A stretch of DNA of 64,000 nucleotides from Providencia vermicola (GCF_020381325.1 NZ_JAGSPI010000002.1:1-64000); one strand, 5' to 3'; counted from the stretch's first letter, positions 33,559 to 44,916 are shown. Numbers and translations are program-made. Notes: generated by a model from the sequence alone, not told the origin.

Positions 33559-34287
33559 TTAGTTGTGAGAAATCAGAGTACCTTCGTTTTCGCCCATGAC
33601 AACACGGCGTAATGCACCTGGTTTATTCATATTGAAAACACGAATTGGTAAGTTATGATCGCGAGCTAATGTGAAGGCAGCTAAGTCCATCACTTTTAAT
33701 TCACGTTCCAAAACCTCTTGATAATTCAGGTTTTCATATAATACGGCATCAGGGTCTTTTGCTGGATCAGCTGAATAGACACCATCAACTTTTGTGGCTT
33801 TTAACACAACATCCGCTTCAATTTCAATACCGCGTAAACACGCTGCAGAGTCTGTTGTAAAGAATGGATTACCTGTTCCCGCAGAAAAAATAACAACACG
33901 GCCGTGACGTAGCAAGCTGATGGCTTCCGCCCAGCTGTAATTATCACAGACGCCGTTTAATGGAATAGCAGACATCAGTCTTGCATTCACATAAGCACGG
34001 TGCAAAGCATCGCGCATAGCGAGTCCGTTCATCACCGTGGCTAACATACCCATGTGGTCGCCGACAACACGGTTCATACCAGCTTGTGCCAAACCAGCAC
34101 CACGAAACAGGTTACCACCGCCAATAACCACACCGACCTGTATACCCAGTTCTATGAGTTCTTTGATTTCCTGAGCCATACGATCTAAAACGCTAGCATC
34201 GATACCAAAACCTTCTGCGCCTTGTAAGGCTTCGCCACTTAATTTAAGCAGAATACGCTGATAAACGGGTTTTGCATTGGTAGCCAT
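33559..34287 (-). CDS. pyrH: Uridylate kinase
   Basis: UMP kinase of the amino-acid-kinase family, activated by GTP and inhibited by UTP. 242 residues (E. coli 241). LLKLSGEAL near residue 15, [13 protein letters not shown] around 55 and [13 protein letters not shown] around 135 are family hallmarks. Followed by frr after ~110 nt. Confidence 0.97.
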   Translation of the reverse strand: MATNAKPVYQRILLKLSGEALQGAEGFGIDASVLDRMAQEIKELIELGIQVGVVIGGGNLFRGAGLAQAGMNRVVGDHMGMLATVMNGLAMRDALHRAYVNARLMSAIPLNGVCDNYSWAEAISLLRHGRVVIFSAGTGNPFFTTDSAACLRGIEIEADVVLKATKVDGVYSADPAKDPDAVLYENLNYQEVLERELKVMDLAAFTLARDHNLPIRVFNMNKPGALRRVVMGENEGTLISHN

Positions 34288-34478
34288 GGTGTTCTGTCCT
34301 AACAGATTATTTATTGTGGTAACATACGCAGAACACGCAGGTTCTACATACCTAAATTTGAATAGATTTTTAAACCTTAATTACCCACGTAATATTTCAA
34401 GCCAAAAGATAACGTTGATGGTCTCTCATACCCGCTAACTCATGTTTGTTTACTTGAAAGAAACGTGAATAAAACAGA

Positions 34479-34496
34479 GCCGCCAATTGGCGGCCC
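34479..34496 (-). terminator. Terminator after tsf
   Basis: Stem GCCGCC / GGCGGC with an AATT loop, followed on the minus strand by TCTGTTTTATT. Confidence 0.75.
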
Positions 34497-34504
34497 TTAG
34501 TTGA

Positions 34505-35356
34505 TTACTTGCTCATCGCAGCAACTTCTGCTGCAAAGTCAGTTTCAACTTTCTCGATACCTTCACCAACTTCGAAACGAAGGAAACCAGAAACAGTAGC
34601 ACCTTTCTCTTTCAGTAAGTCACCAACAGATTTGCTTGGATCCATAACGAAAGGTTGGCCAGTCAAAGAGATTTCGCCAGTGAATTTGTTCATGCGACCG
34701 ATAACCATTTTTTCAGCGATTTCGCGTGGTTTACCTGATTGCATTGCGATGTCTAACTGAATTTGGTGCTCGTGAGCAACAACATCAGCTGGAACGTTGT
34801 CTGGAGTCACATATTCAGGTTTGCTTGCAGCGATGTGCATAGCGATGTGTTTCAGTAATTCTTCGTCTGCGCCTTCGCCAGCGACTAAAACACCAATACG
34901 AGCACCGTGCAGGTAGCTACCTACTTGTGCGCCTTCCAGAATAGCAACGCGACGAATATTGATGTTTTCACCAATTTTCGCAACTAATGTTGTACGAGCT
35001 TCTTCGAATTTTGCTTTCAGCGCGTCGATGTCAGCATTTTTATCAGCAACAACAGAAGCTAAAACTTCTTTACCGAATGCTAAGAAACCTGCGTCTTTAG
35101 CAACGAAGTCAGTTTCACAGTTCAGCTCAACCAGAGCACCTGTTTTACCATCGTTGAAAACTTCAGTCAGGATAACACCTTCAGCTGCAACACGGCCTGC
35201 TTTTTTAGCCGCTTTTGCTTGACCTGATTTACGCATGTTATCAATCGCTAATTCGATGTCGCCATTAGCTTCAACAAGTGCTTTTTTACATTCCATCATA
35301 CCTGCGCCAGTACGTTCGCGCAGTTCTTTTACCAATGCAGCGGTAATTCCAGACAT
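34505..35356 (-). CDS. tsf: Translation elongation factor Ts
   Basis: Nucleotide exchange factor for EF-Tu. 283 residues starting [19 protein letters not shown]; the upstream extension of the frame is in the rpsB-tsf spacer and is not conserved. TDFVAKD around residue 80 is the EF-Tu-contacting motif. Cotranscribed with rpsB, with a strong hairpin between them. Confidence 0.97.
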   Translation of the reverse strand: MSGITAALVKELRERTGAGMMECKKALVEANGDIELAIDNMRKSGQAKAAKKAGRVAAEGVILTEVFNDGKTGALVELNCETDFVAKDAGFLAFGKEVLASVVADKNADIDALKAKFEEARTTLVAKIGENINIRRVAILEGAQVGSYLHGARIGVLVAGEGADEELLKHIAMHIAASKPEYVTPDNVPADVVAHEHQIQLDIAMQSGKPREIAEKMVIGRMNKFTGEISLTGQPFVMDPSKSVGDLLKEKGATVSGFLRFEVGEGIEKVETDFAAEVAAMSK

Positions 35357-35422
35357 GTGATTTATTCCTCGATATTCCCCGTGAGAGTCTTCCCCACGTG
35401 GATAGTTCTGATTCATATATAA

Positions 35423-35446
35423 AAGGGGCCTAAATCAGGCCCCTTC
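35423..35446 (-). terminator. Attenuator-like hairpin between rpsB and tsf
   Basis: Perfect AAGGGGCC / GGCCCCTT stem with a TAAATCA loop and TTATAT following on the minus strand. It resembles a terminator that would reduce tsf relative to rpsB readthrough. Confidence 0.75.
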
Positions 35447-35499
35447 TAACATATAGCAGTACCTGTATAGCAATACCTGTTAATAAGGTTAGAACCTTA

Positions 35500-36225
<726 letters not shown>

Positions 36226-36492
36226 TTAATACCTCTGTATTTAAGTAATTGGGGTTATGCCTCCACGAATCCCATACTACCGACTCTATAGCTGCGTCTA
36301 AACGCATAAGAGCACCCCGGCGCACGTGTCGATTCGTGTGTGTTATACACAATTGAGTTTAAGTTTCGCAAATCCAATTCCCTTTTCAGGAAACCTCATT
36401 TTGCTGCCATAAATTGACATTTCAATGAAGACGAGAAGAAATAATATGGATTGCCGGCGCGCTTTATACCATAAAACCAACTTAGAAGCCAA
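36226..36492 (-). promoter_or_regulatory. rpsB-tsf promoter and leader (probable S2-responsive 5' UTR)
   Basis: Minus strand: -35 TTGGCT (36487-36492), 18-bp spacer, -10 TATAAA (36463-36468), then a GCGCGCC discriminator typical of stringently controlled promoters. This gives a 5' UTR of about 230 nt. In E. coli the rpsB leader is the target of S2 autoregulation and overlaps the element called t44; that this leader works likewise is inference. A second TATAAT (36585-36590) further upstream might be another promoter. Small open frames in this leader are not conserved genes. Confidence 0.65.
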
Positions 36493-36885
36493 CTTTTGTT
36501 GATTTTTTCACACATAAAAATGCGTGAAAAATGGATTTTATGGTTCGCATTTCGCCTATCTAATACGTGATCCGTATTGGATTAATTATAGACCTTTTTT
36601 GATGGGATGAAAAAGCCCTATTTTTATAGTGGATACTCATTCACTTACGGACTTTTTTTTGCATTTTGTGCGGTTAAAAGCTCAAAATGAACAAGCCGCT
36701 CGCGTCTGTTACCTTATTCTAATAGCAACTTCAACTCTCGAACCTTTCGATAGCTAGTTGGCAGAAAATGCGGTGGCTGTTACCATAAGTGTTATTAATG
36801 CTAAAAAATGGTCTCAAAAACCCATTTTCAACCTCTCATTTTTTAACATGTCATCAATCATTGCTGGCATGAATGGACTGAACTC
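36493..36885. other. Non-coding spacer between rpsB leader and map
   Basis: Divergent region of ~390 nt. Contains an inverted repeat AATACG-TGATC-CGTATT (36562-36578) immediately downstream of a minus-strand TATAAT, and several T-runs. I could not identify the map promoter or a small gene with confidence. Confidence 0.5.
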
Positions 36886-37683
36886 ATGGCTATTATTATC
36901 AAAACTGAAGAAGATATTCAGAAAATGCGTGTTGCTGGCCGCTTAGCTGCCGAAGTATTAGAAATGATCGCACCGCATGTGGTACCCGGTGTTAGCACGG
37001 GTGAGCTGGACAGACTTTGCCATCAACACATTGTTGATACACAACAAGCTATTCCAGCATGCCTGAACTACCATGGTTTTCCAAAATCCGTTTGTATTTC
37101 CGTTAATGATGTTATCTGCCACGGTATTCCAAGCGATGAAAAAATCCTAAAAGACGGTGATATCGTGAATATCGATGTCACTGTGATTAAAGATGGCTTT
37201 CACGGCGATACTTCAATGATGTTTATTGTTGGAAAACCAACTATTCAAGGCGAACGCCTGTGCCAAGTCACCCAAGAAAGCCTATATTTAGCCATTCGTA
37301 TGGTTAAGCCTGGCATTCGCCTACGTACCATCGGTAAAGCGATTCAAGAATTCGTTGAAAAACAAAGTTTCTCCGTTGTTCGTGAATATTGTGGTCACGG
37401 TATTGGCGAAGGTTTCCATGAAGAGCCACAAGTGCTGCATTATGATGCAGATGACAGTGGCGTTATTCTGCAAAAAGGCATGGCATTCACCATCGAACCT
37501 ATGGTTAATACAGGCGACCACCGTATTCGCACGATGAAAGATGGCTGGACGGTAAAAACTAAAGATCGCGGCTGGTCTGCACAATATGAGCACACCTTAG
37601 TTGTCACCGACAATGGCTGTGAGATCCTTACACTGCGTAAAGAAGAAGAGCCGTTTATTTCTGCGGTTTTAGTTAACGAATAA
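36886..37683 (+). CDS. map: Methionine aminopeptidase, type I
   Basis: Removes the N-terminal methionine co-translationally; essential. 265 residues (E. coli 264). Full ligand set in the pita-bread fold: His79, Asp97, Asp108, His171, His178, Glu204, Glu235. Start is the ATG beginning MAIIIKTEED; the Shine-Dalgarno is weak. Followed by a terminator. Confidence 0.97.
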   Translation: MAIIIKTEEDIQKMRVAGRLAAEVLEMIAPHVVPGVSTGELDRLCHQHIVDTQQAIPACLNYHGFPKSVCISVNDVICHGIPSDEKILKDGDIVNIDVTVIKDGFHGDTSMMFIVGKPTIQGERLCQVTQESLYLAIRMVKPGIRLRTIGKAIQEFVEKQSFSVVREYCGHGIGEGFHEEPQVLHYDADDSGVILQKGMAFTIEPMVNTGDHRIRTMKDGWTVKTKDRGWSAQYEHTLVVTDNGCEILTLRKEEEPFISAVLVNE

Positions 37684-37691
37684 ATTTCCCC

Positions 37692-37720
37692 AAGAACCCT
37701 CAATTAAGGGGGTTCTTCCT
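37692..37720 (+). terminator. Terminator after map
   Basis: AAGAACCC pairs with GGGTTCTT around CTCAATTAAGG, followed by TTCCTCTGTT. The T-tract is imperfect. Confidence 0.6.
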
Positions 37721-37791
37721 CTGTTCATCTTTCATAAAAAACCGTAAGCTGGTCGTAGTTTCTTTATGGCTATCAATACGGAAAGATAAAG

Positions 37792-40428
37792 ATGACGGCA
37801 TCCTCTGCAACATATCTTGCACCAAACCACTTCACTGCCCACGACCTTGACCTCATTACCTTAAGGCAACATGTTGATGATTTTGACCGTTGGCTTGAAG
37901 ACAGCTTTAATCAAGGTAAAAATGTGGTTGATTTAATTCACATTCGTAGTGATTACCTTGATGCTTTGCTGACAAGGCTTTGGCAGGCTTTCGCATTCGA
38001 CAAACAAGCAAATATGTCCCTTGTGGCTGTCGGGGGGTATGGTCGACATGAACTCCATCCACTTTCTGATATTGATATTTTAATTCTCAGTAAACAGCCA
38101 CTTCCTGAAGATATCGCCACAAAAATTGGCCAATTTATCACGTTACTGTGGGACTTGCGCTTTGATATTGGGCATAGCGTCCGTTCTCTTGCTGAATGTA
38201 TCGAAGCAGGCAATGCCGATTTAACAACAGCAACCAATTTAATCGAATCACGGCTTATTTGCGGTGATATCACCCTTTTCTTATCGCTACAAAAAACCAT
38301 TTTCAGTGATGACTTTTGGCCATCAGCCACCTTTTTTGCAGCAAAAATTGCTGAGCAACAAGAGCGCCACCAGCGCTACCACAGTACTAGTTATAATTTA
38401 GAACCCGACATCAAAAGCAGCCCTGGCGGCCTACGGGATATTCATACCTTACTTTGGGTTGGAAGGCGCCATTTTGGTGCGACCACAGTAGATGAGATGG
38501 TTGGTTTTGGTTTTTTGACTGAAGAAGAACGCCAAGAGCTCAAAGAATGCCTCACTTTTTTATGGAAAATTCGTTTCGCGCTCCACTTAGTGGTGAAGCG
38601 CCACGATAACCGTTTACTGTTCGATCGCCAATTTAGCGTCGCACGTTTATTAGGCTATGACGGTGAAAAAAATCAGCCTGTAGAACGCATGATGAAAGAT
38701 TTTTATCGTGTGACTCGCCGCGTGAGGGAGCTAAATCAAATGTTATTACAGCTATTTGATGAAGCGATTTTAACCCTTAAGCCAAATGAAAAACCGCGAC
38801 CGATTGATTCACAATTTCAATTACGCGGCACATTAATTGATGTCATTGATGAAAACCTATTTATCAACCAACCTGCTGCCATTTTAAAAATGTTCTACCA
38901 AATGGCTCGCTATCCAAACATCACGGGTATCTATTCCACAACATTGCGCCTACTGCGCTTTGCCCGACGAAACTTGAGCGTGCCACTGTGTGAAATCCCT
39001 GAAGCACGCAAGTTGTTCCTAAAGATTCTTCGCCACCCGCGAGCAATTAAAGGCGCATTTGTCCCCATGCACCTGCACAGCGTACTTAGCGCCTATACGC
39101 CGCTTTGGAGCAACATTGTTGGGCAAATGCAGTTTGACTTGTTTCACGCCTATACCGTTGACGAGCACACCATCCGTGTTTTACAAAAAATCGATAGTTT
39201 TACGCTTGAAGAAAACCGTCGGGAACACCCTTTGTGTGTCAGCGTTTACCCTAAACTGCTGCAGCCTGAAATTTTACGCCTTGCGGCTATCTTCCATGAT
39301 ATCGCCAAAGGTCGTTCAGGGGATCACTCAGATTTAGGCGCTGATTTTGTGTATGACTTTGCGCTACTGCATGATTTATCAGCAAAAGAAGCTGAGCTCA
39401 CTGCATGGCTTGTTAAAAACCACTTATTGATGTCAGTTACAGCTCAACGCCGAGATATTCAAGACCCTGATGTTATCAAGCAATTTGCAGGTGAAGTAAA
39501 ATCGGTTTCTCGACTTAACTATTTGATGTGTTTAACGGTTGCAGATATTTGTGCCACCAATAGCACTCTATGGAACAGCTGGAAGCAGAGCTTAATTCGC
39601 GAACTTTTCCTATCAACGGAACATCAGCTCAACCAAGGCATGCAAAGTACGCCAGATTTACGGGAGCGCATTCGCCATCACCGCAATCAAGCGTTATCTC
39701 TGCTTCGCCCCCTCGCAATTGATGAAGAGAAACTGCAAAAACTGTGGTCACGCTGCCATGCCGACTATTTTTTACGCCACACCCCGTCACAGCTCGCTTG
39801 GCATGCCAAAAATCTGTTAAATCATGATTTAACTCAGCCTTTAGTGCTGATCAGCACTCAACCGAAACATGGTGGAACAGAAATTTTTATCTGGTGTCAC
39901 GATAAATCTCATCTGTTTGCCGCCGTAGCCAGTGAACTAGACCGTCGCAATTTAAGTATTCACAGTGCTCAAATATTCACCAACAAAGACAATATGGCGA
40001 TGGATACTTTTGTCGTACTTGAGCCAAATGGATCGCCGCTCGCCAAAGACCGTTATGACCACATACGCAAAATGTTGTTACTGGCGGTACAGCAACCTGA
40101 AATTTCCCTGCCGAAACAACGTACATTGCCCTCTAAATTACGCCATTTTACGGTTCCTACCAAGGTCAACTTCTTACACTCCACCAATGAACGCCGCACC
40201 TACATGGAATTATTCGCGTTAGACCAGCCAGGTTTGCTGGCAAGAATTGGTCATATTTTTGCACAGCTAGAAATTTCTTTATACGGCGCGAGGATCACCA
40301 CAATTGGTGAAAAAGTAGAGGATTTCTTTGTGTTAGCAGATAAAGAACACAAAGCACTCGATAAAAAAATGCAACAAGCGTTATCAGAAAGGTTGACAGA
40401 AGCCCTACAATCGAAGGATAAAATATAA
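37792..40428 (+). CDS. glnD: PII uridylyltransferase / uridylyl-removing enzyme
   Basis: Nitrogen-status sensor that uridylylates and deuridylylates GlnB and GlnK in response to glutamine. 878 residues (E. coli 890). Nucleotidyltransferase domain with [19 protein letters not shown] (about 80-100), HD domain with [15 protein letters not shown] (near 500) for UMP removal, and two C-terminal ACT domains (from about 695 and 800). GGAAAG precedes the ATG. Confidence 0.97.
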   Translation: MTASSATYLAPNHFTAHDLDLITLRQHVDDFDRWLEDSFNQGKNVVDLIHIRSDYLDALLTRLWQAFAFDKQANMSLVAVGGYGRHELHPLSDIDILILSKQPLPEDIATKIGQFITLLWDLRFDIGHSVRSLAECIEAGNADLTTATNLIESRLICGDITLFLSLQKTIFSDDFWPSATFFAAKIAEQQERHQRYHSTSYNLEPDIKSSPGGLRDIHTLLWVGRRHFGATTVDEMVGFGFLTEEERQELKECLTFLWKIRFALHLVVKRHDNRLLFDRQFSVARLLGYDGEKNQPVERMMKDFYRVTRRVRELNQMLLQLFDEAILTLKPNEKPRPIDSQFQLRGTLIDVIDENLFINQPAAILKMFYQMARYPNITGIYSTTLRLLRFARRNLSVPLCEIPEARKLFLKILRHPRAIKGAFVPMHLHSVLSAYTPLWSNIVGQMQFDLFHAYTVDEHTIRVLQKIDSFTLEENRREHPLCVSVYPKLLQPEILRLAAIFHDIAKGRSGDHSDLGADFVYDFALLHDLSAKEAELTAWLVKNHLLMSVTAQRRDIQDPDVIKQFAGEVKSVSRLNYLMCLTVADICATNSTLWNSWKQSLIRELFLSTEHQLNQGMQSTPDLRERIRHHRNQALSLLRPLAIDEEKLQKLWSRCHADYFLRHTPSQLAWHAKNLLNHDLTQPLVLISTQPKHGGTEIFIWCHDKSHLFAAVASELDRRNLSIHSAQIFTNKDNMAMDTFVVLEPNGSPLAKDRYDHIRKMLLLAVQQPEISLPKQRTLPSKLRHFTVPTKVNFLHSTNERRTYMELFALDQPGLLARIGHIFAQLEISLYGARITTIGEKVEDFFVLADKEHKALDKKMQQALSERLTEALQSKDKI

Positions 40429-40490
40429 CGTTCATCACATTTTTATGGTGAACGCTCACTTTTATGTTATTCAAGAGGGAAATACAATCA

Positions 40491-41318
40491 ATGCAGCATT
40501 TACAAGCGATCATTGAAAACGCATTTGAAGACCGTGCTAACATCACACCAAACACGGTTTCAGCCTCCGTTAAACAAGCTGTTTTGGACACTATCGCGTT
40601 ATTAGATAGCGGTAAACTGCGTGTTGCCGAAAAAATAGCAGGTGTCTGGGTCACTCACCAATGGTTAAAAAAGGCCGTCTTACTGTCATTTCGTATCCAA
40701 GACAACCAAGTGATTGACGGTGCTGAAAGTCGTTATTTCGATAAAGTGCCAATGAAATTTGCCGATTACGACCAAACACGCTTCGAAAAAGAAGGTTTTC
40801 GCGTTGTACCACCTGCCGCGGTTCGTAAAGGTGCCTATATCGCCAAAAACAGTGTACTTATGCCATCTTATGTCAATATTGGAGCCTATGTCGATGAAGG
40901 AACAATGGTCGACACTTGGGCAACTGTAGGCTCTTGCGCGCAAATTGGTAAAAACGTGCATTTATCCGGCGGTGTCGGTATTGGTGGCGTGTTAGAACCA
41001 TTACAAGCGAATCCAACCATTATCGAAGACAACTGCTTTATTGGCGCACGCTCTGAAGTTGTTGAAGGTGTCATTGTCGAGGAAGGCTCGGTGATTTCCA
41101 TGGGTGTCTATTTAGGGCAAAGCACTAAAATTTATGACCGTGAAACGGGCGAAATTTTTTATGGTCGAGTTCCTGCTGGGTCTGTCGTTGTATCGGGCAA
41201 TTTACCGTCGAAAGAGGGTAACTACAGCTTATATTGTGCAGTCATCGTCAAGAAAGTGGATGAAAAAACACGCGGAAAAGTTGGCATCAATGAATTATTA
41301 AGAACTATTGATGAATAA
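40491..41318 (+). CDS. dapD: Tetrahydrodipicolinate N-succinyltransferase
   Basis: Lysine and diaminopimelate biosynthesis, succinylase branch. 275 residues (E. coli 274) from the ATG beginning [12 protein letters not shown], preceded by GAGGGA; an in-frame ATG upstream covers that site. Left-handed beta-helix with [17 protein letters not shown] and [20 protein letters not shown]. Downstream of glnD as in E. coli. Confidence 0.97.
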   Translation: MQHLQAIIENAFEDRANITPNTVSASVKQAVLDTIALLDSGKLRVAEKIAGVWVTHQWLKKAVLLSFRIQDNQVIDGAESRYFDKVPMKFADYDQTRFEKEGFRVVPPAAVRKGAYIAKNSVLMPSYVNIGAYVDEGTMVDTWATVGSCAQIGKNVHLSGGVGIGGVLEPLQANPTIIEDNCFIGARSEVVEGVIVEEGSVISMGVYLGQSTKIYDRETGEIFYGRVPAGSVVVSGNLPSKEGNYSLYCAVIVKKVDEKTRGKVGINELLRTIDE

Positions 41319-41731
41319 CTAGTTTTCTAACTGTTTCTCCTCCTAAACCTTTTACTGCTGTTTTTTGAATCACTTAGCAGTAATCTGGTAAAACGAAGCT
41401 ATCCCGAAATGCATACGCTGTATGCAACTCGGGTGGCCAAGTTTCCCTATCTTCCCCATAACTCCTTTTTCTTTTCACCGTTTTATTGCAAAGAGAAGTT
41501 GGTCAATTTCGAGAAATCGCGCATAATATGTTCGTGGCTTTTGCCGTTTACCATCAATAAAACTGTATTATTTTATTTTTCATTATCATGATGCTATTTA
41601 CGTAATGGCTTAATGTTATTTACGTCTTTAGGTCAATAGCACAGTACAAGAGAAATAAACTGGTATTGTTACGGCCTGTTCACACGATTATTCTGTTCAC
41701 CGACTCTGACTCTACAGTTAAGCGAGCTAAC
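41319..41731 (+). promoter_or_regulatory. dapD-yaeH spacer with promoter and an unexplained stem-loop
   Basis: Contains a strong two-part stem-loop at 41403-41433 (CCCGA/TCGGG outside, TGCATAC/GTATGCA inside, GCT loop) with no T-run, so not an obvious terminator. A promoter follows: -35 TTGGTC (41499-41504), 17-bp spacer, -10 CATAAT (41522-41527), which would give yaeH a leader of about 200 nt. Near 41600-41630 an ATTTACGT direct repeat occurs. No coding sequence seen. Confidence 0.55.
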
Positions 41732-42112
41732 ATGTACGATAATTTGAAAAGTTTAGGCATTAGTAACCCTCAGGATATCGACCGCTATACCCTGCGCCAA
41801 GAAGCAAATAACGATATTTTGAAAATTTACTTCCGTAAAGACAAAGGGGAATTTTTTGCCAAAAGTGTAAAATTCAAATACCCACGCCAACGTAAAACTA
41901 TCGCGGATGGTGGTAATAATTTCAAAGAGATCCACGAAATTAACACCAACCTTCGCTATGCCATTGAAGAACTTGATCAAATTTGCCAAACAGATAAAAC
42001 TGACATTGATTTAAAACACAAAATCCTTGATGACTTACGTCATTTAGAACATGTGGTTTCAAACAAAATTGCAGAAATTGAAGCTGACTTAGAAAAACTG
42101 ACTCGTAAGTAA
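41732..42112 (+). CDS. yaeH: DUF3461 family protein YaeH
   Basis: Function unknown. 126 residues from [10 protein letters not shown], aligning with E. coli YaeH (128). Highly conserved [21 protein letters not shown] and [10 protein letters not shown]; the C-terminal 40 residues form a charged predicted coiled coil ([20 protein letters not shown]). The extension upstream of this ATG is not conserved. Confidence 0.92.
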   Translation: MYDNLKSLGISNPQDIDRYTLRQEANNDILKIYFRKDKGEFFAKSVKFKYPRQRKTIADGGNNFKEIHEINTNLRYAIEELDQICQTDKTDIDLKHKILDDLRHLEHVVSNKIAEIEADLEKLTRK

Positions 42113-42190
42113 CTGACCTGCCAAATAATTTACTGCGCCGTGAAACCACCTGAATTCGTATCGAAAAGGGTTATTCCACGGTGCAGGTGC

Positions 42191-42643
42191 TTACAGTAAT
42201 TCACTCCACGCTTCAACCCACGGTTTTGCAAACTCTTCTGGAACATCCACTTCAATAGCGTCAATAAAAAGAATATCACCAATACGCGTAGCTGATTGTT
42301 CAGTCAGCACTTCATCAAAACGCAACCCAGCACCACAAAAACTTTCATAACTGCTATCACCTAAGGCAATTAACCCATAACGTAAATCAGGTTGGTAACC
42401 AACAACATCATTGATTTCATTAAAAAGTGGTGCAATAGAGTCAGGTAAATCACCTTGTCCTGTAGAGGAAGTCACGATTAACGCAATTTCATTTCCTGAA
42501 TTGTATAATTGCCAATCATTCAGAGTGGGTTCGTCAAAAACAACCACTTCATGCCCTCGTTCCTCTAAGATTTCTTGTGCTATTTCTGCCACAGCTAAAG
42601 AGTTGCCATAGACAGTACCAACAAAGATACCTATTTTTGACAT
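42191..42643 (-). CDS. yqcA: Flavodoxin YqcA
   Basis: FMN-binding short-chain flavodoxin, 150 residues. Phosphate-binding loop GTVYGNSLAVA at 8-18, flavin loops TSSTGQGDLPDS around 60 and ALGDSSYESFCGAG around 95. Third gene of yqcC-truC-yqcA, the conserved enterobacterial order. Confidence 0.93.
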   Translation of the reverse strand: MSKIGIFVGTVYGNSLAVAEIAQEILEERGHEVVVFDEPTLNDWQLYNSGNEIALIVTSSTGQGDLPDSIAPLFNEINDVVGYQPDLRYGLIALGDSSYESFCGAGLRFDEVLTEQSATRIGDILFIDAIEVDVPEEFAKPWVEAWSELL

Positions 42644-42664
42644 AACGCCTCCCTCTAAATTTAT

Positions 42665-43423
42665 TTAAACTGATGGATTAATAACTTTCATACTTAAATT
42701 AGCGACTTGTGCTGACCACCCAAACTGCTCAATCAGTGATATCCATTGTGCATCCCAAGGTGCAACCAGCGATATATTTTCTTCTGTTATAGGATGACTT
42801 AAATTTAATTGACTTGCGTGCAACATCAGGCGCGATACAGAGAAATGTTCTGTTACCCCTCGATTTTGGCGTAAGTCACCATGTTTACTATCCCCAATAA
42901 TTGGGTGGCGTAAGTGAGACATATGCCGCCTGAGCTGATGTTTTCGACCTGTTTGTGGTGTTAATTCGACTAAACTAAACCGTGCCGTTTCATAGCGACC
43001 GATGGCCACAGGGCATTCCACCGTCGCAATTGGACGGCAATGGGTAATGCACTCTTGTAGCACAGGCTCCCGGGTGGCATGTTTGTCTGCAATTTTGTCT
43101 AACTCTTCCAGTAAAGGGTAATCAATTGTTTGCTCATCAGTCAGATAGCCACGCACAATGGCATGATACGTTTTCTCTAACTGATGTTTTTCAAACTGAG
43201 TAGCTAGCAACCTCGCAATGTCACTCGATAACGCAAATAATAAAATACCCGATGTCGGTCTATCGAGACGGTGAATGGGATAAACATATTGGCCAATTTG
43301 GTCACGCAATGTTTGCATCACAAAAACAGTTTCTTTGCTATCTAACCAACTGCGGTGAACTAACATACCTGCGGGTTTATTCACCGCAATCATATATTCA
43401 TCTTGATAAATGATTTCTAACAT
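42665..43423 (-). CDS. truC: tRNA pseudouridine(65) synthase
   Basis: Makes pseudouridine 65 in tRNA-Ile and tRNA-Asp. 252 residues. RluA-family catalytic Asp54 in HRLDRPTSG; TGRKHQLRRHMSHLRHPIIGD is the second family motif. The ATG is 3 nt past the yqcC stop with AGGTG upstream. The following yqcA starts 21 nt downstream. Confidence 0.95.
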   Translation of the reverse strand: MLEIIYQDEYMIAVNKPAGMLVHRSWLDSKETVFVMQTLRDQIGQYVYPIHRLDRPTSGILLFALSSDIARLLATQFEKHQLEKTYHAIVRGYLTDEQTIDYPLLEELDKIADKHATREPVLQECITHCRPIATVECPVAIGRYETARFSLVELTPQTGRKHQLRRHMSHLRHPIIGDSKHGDLRQNRGVTEHFSVSRLMLHASQLNLSHPITEENISLVAPWDAQWISLIEQFGWSAQVANLSMKVINPSV

Positions 43424-43426
43424 CAA

Positions 43427-43762
43427 TCACCTGTTTGAATCAGTTGAAAAAATGCCGTCTAGCTCACGCAAGTGCTGGATAATAGCCACATATTGCTCTT
43501 CTTCATCGTGCTTATAGGCTTCTTCAAAATACGGCGCGATAGCAAAATTTGCAGGTAACGTGCCACCTTGGTCAATAATCGCTTGTAAACGTGGAATTAA
43601 GATCCATTGTAGCCATTCCAGTGCTTCCATCGTATCAATGCAAAATGGCTCGACACTCTTAAACGCATCCTGTTCAGGTGGATGCTCACGCCACAATAAT
43701 TTTAATTTCATTTCCTCTTCGAGATGGCGAAGCTTTTCAACAATGCGTTGTTCTGTGTTCAT
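43427..43762 (-). CDS. yqcC: YqcC family protein
   Basis: Small DUF446-family protein of unknown function, 111 residues (E. coli 109). Recognisable stretch EALEWLQWILIPRLQAIIDQGGTLP (central part) and PYFEEAYK. Upstream of truC with coupled spacing. Confidence 0.92.
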   Translation of the reverse strand: MNTEQRIVEKLRHLEEEMKLKLLWREHPPEQDAFKSVEPFCIDTMEALEWLQWILIPRLQAIIDQGGTLPANFAIAPYFEEAYKHDEEEQYVAIIQHLRELDGIFSTDSNR

Positions 43763-44001
43763 ATTTAACCCTTTTAGCCTTTATGCTGCGAAATATACTG
43801 TAATTTTGCCAATGATTCTGTCGGATAAATGGGGTTGTTCTATCTTATATACAAGCGGGTTTACTTCTATTGCATTTATTTATTCCAAATAAATATAATT
43901 CAATAAGTTTCGTTGATGTTTTGTTAGGGTGTACACAGATATAATAAAATGTTTTTTTAATTGAATTTTAGCGAAATAATTAACAATAAAATGGTCTATC
44001 T

Positions 44002-44889
44002 ATGGGATTACTAAAGCAGTGGCGCAAGGAAAATAAGGCATGGAAGGCCTTCAGTGGTAAATATGTTGAACTCAAAAGAAAAATTCGCATAGCGAAGCTC
44101 CCTTCTGTGCAATATCAGCAGTACCAAGGCATGTGTCAGACATATCAAAGTGCTCAGCTCGCTTCTGAAATTGACGGAGTACCCCATTTTATTGAGCGCC
44201 CAATTAATAAATATCTACATAAAGCTTGGAGTGGAAAGCAAAAATTGCTGACAGCAAGCTATACACTAGATTTAATTGAAAAAACCTTTACCCCTGAAGC
44301 CGTAGAAAAAATGTTTTCGGCAAAACGTGAAGGGTTAACTGTTGCAAATATTGAGCTGAAATCTGGTGATTTTGCACAGCTCACCTTGATTTATTCTCAA
44401 TACCCAAGAGAAGGCGATCTTACCTTACACCTGCGCAATGAAACGGGTGATGATATCTATTTAATGAGTTTTTCTTTTGGGCCTGAAGGGCAACTCTATG
44501 TTTGCTCACTGCAAGGCCCATCAACCGACCAAAGTGTTGAGCAAGTTCGTCTAATCACCAAACAAATGCATGGAATGAGGCCTAAAAACCTATTAATGTC
44601 TGCAGTTTATGCTGTCGCGGCCTATTTCAAAGTGACATCAATCCAAGGCATTTCAAACAATAGCCATATTAAGAGCCAACACTTAAAATCGAGCTATGAT
44701 ACTTTTTGGCAAGAATGTAGTGCAACATTAGCTTCTGATGGTTGGTACCAGCTTCCATTACAAGAGCCAGTTCGTGATATAGAATCCGTGAAAAGCCAAC
44801 GTCGTGCTGAATTTCGTCGACGTGAAGCACTTCGTGATGCGATGAGCCAAGAAATTATTGCATCACTCAGTGCGAACTCAGTGAAGTAA
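44002..44889 (+). CDS. VirK/YbjX family protein (DUF535)
   Basis: 295 residues. The DUF535 signature is clear: SFSFGPEGQLYVCSLQGP followed by a LITKQMHGMRPKNLL stretch around 165-205. Family members VirK and YbjX are linked in Shigella and Salmonella to virulence, antimicrobial-peptide resistance and the PhoPQ regulon; no biochemical activity is established. No signal peptide or membrane segment is obvious. The C terminus is rich in Arg/Glu (about 265-285). In E. coli no such gene lies between yqcC and csrB; here it is convergent with csrB. I found no convincing PhoP box upstream. Confidence 0.85.
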   Translation: MGLLKQWRKENKAWKAFSGKYVELKRKIRIAKLPSVQYQQYQGMCQTYQSAQLASEIDGVPHFIERPINKYLHKAWSGKQKLLTASYTLDLIEKTFTPEAVEKMFSAKREGLTVANIELKSGDFAQLTLIYSQYPREGDLTLHLRNETGDDIYLMSFSFGPEGQLYVCSLQGPSTDQSVEQVRLITKQMHGMRPKNLLMSAVYAVAAYFKVTSIQGISNNSHIKSQHLKSSYDTFWQECSATLASDGWYQLPLQEPVRDIESVKSQRRAEFRRREALRDAMSQEIIASLSANSVK

Positions 44890-44916
44890 CAATCCGTTGA
44901 TTACAAGCTAGAATAA

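Noticed and set aside
43763-44001. PhoP box upstream of the virK-like gene
   Set aside because: GGTTTA occurs once, but no second half-site at the required spacing.
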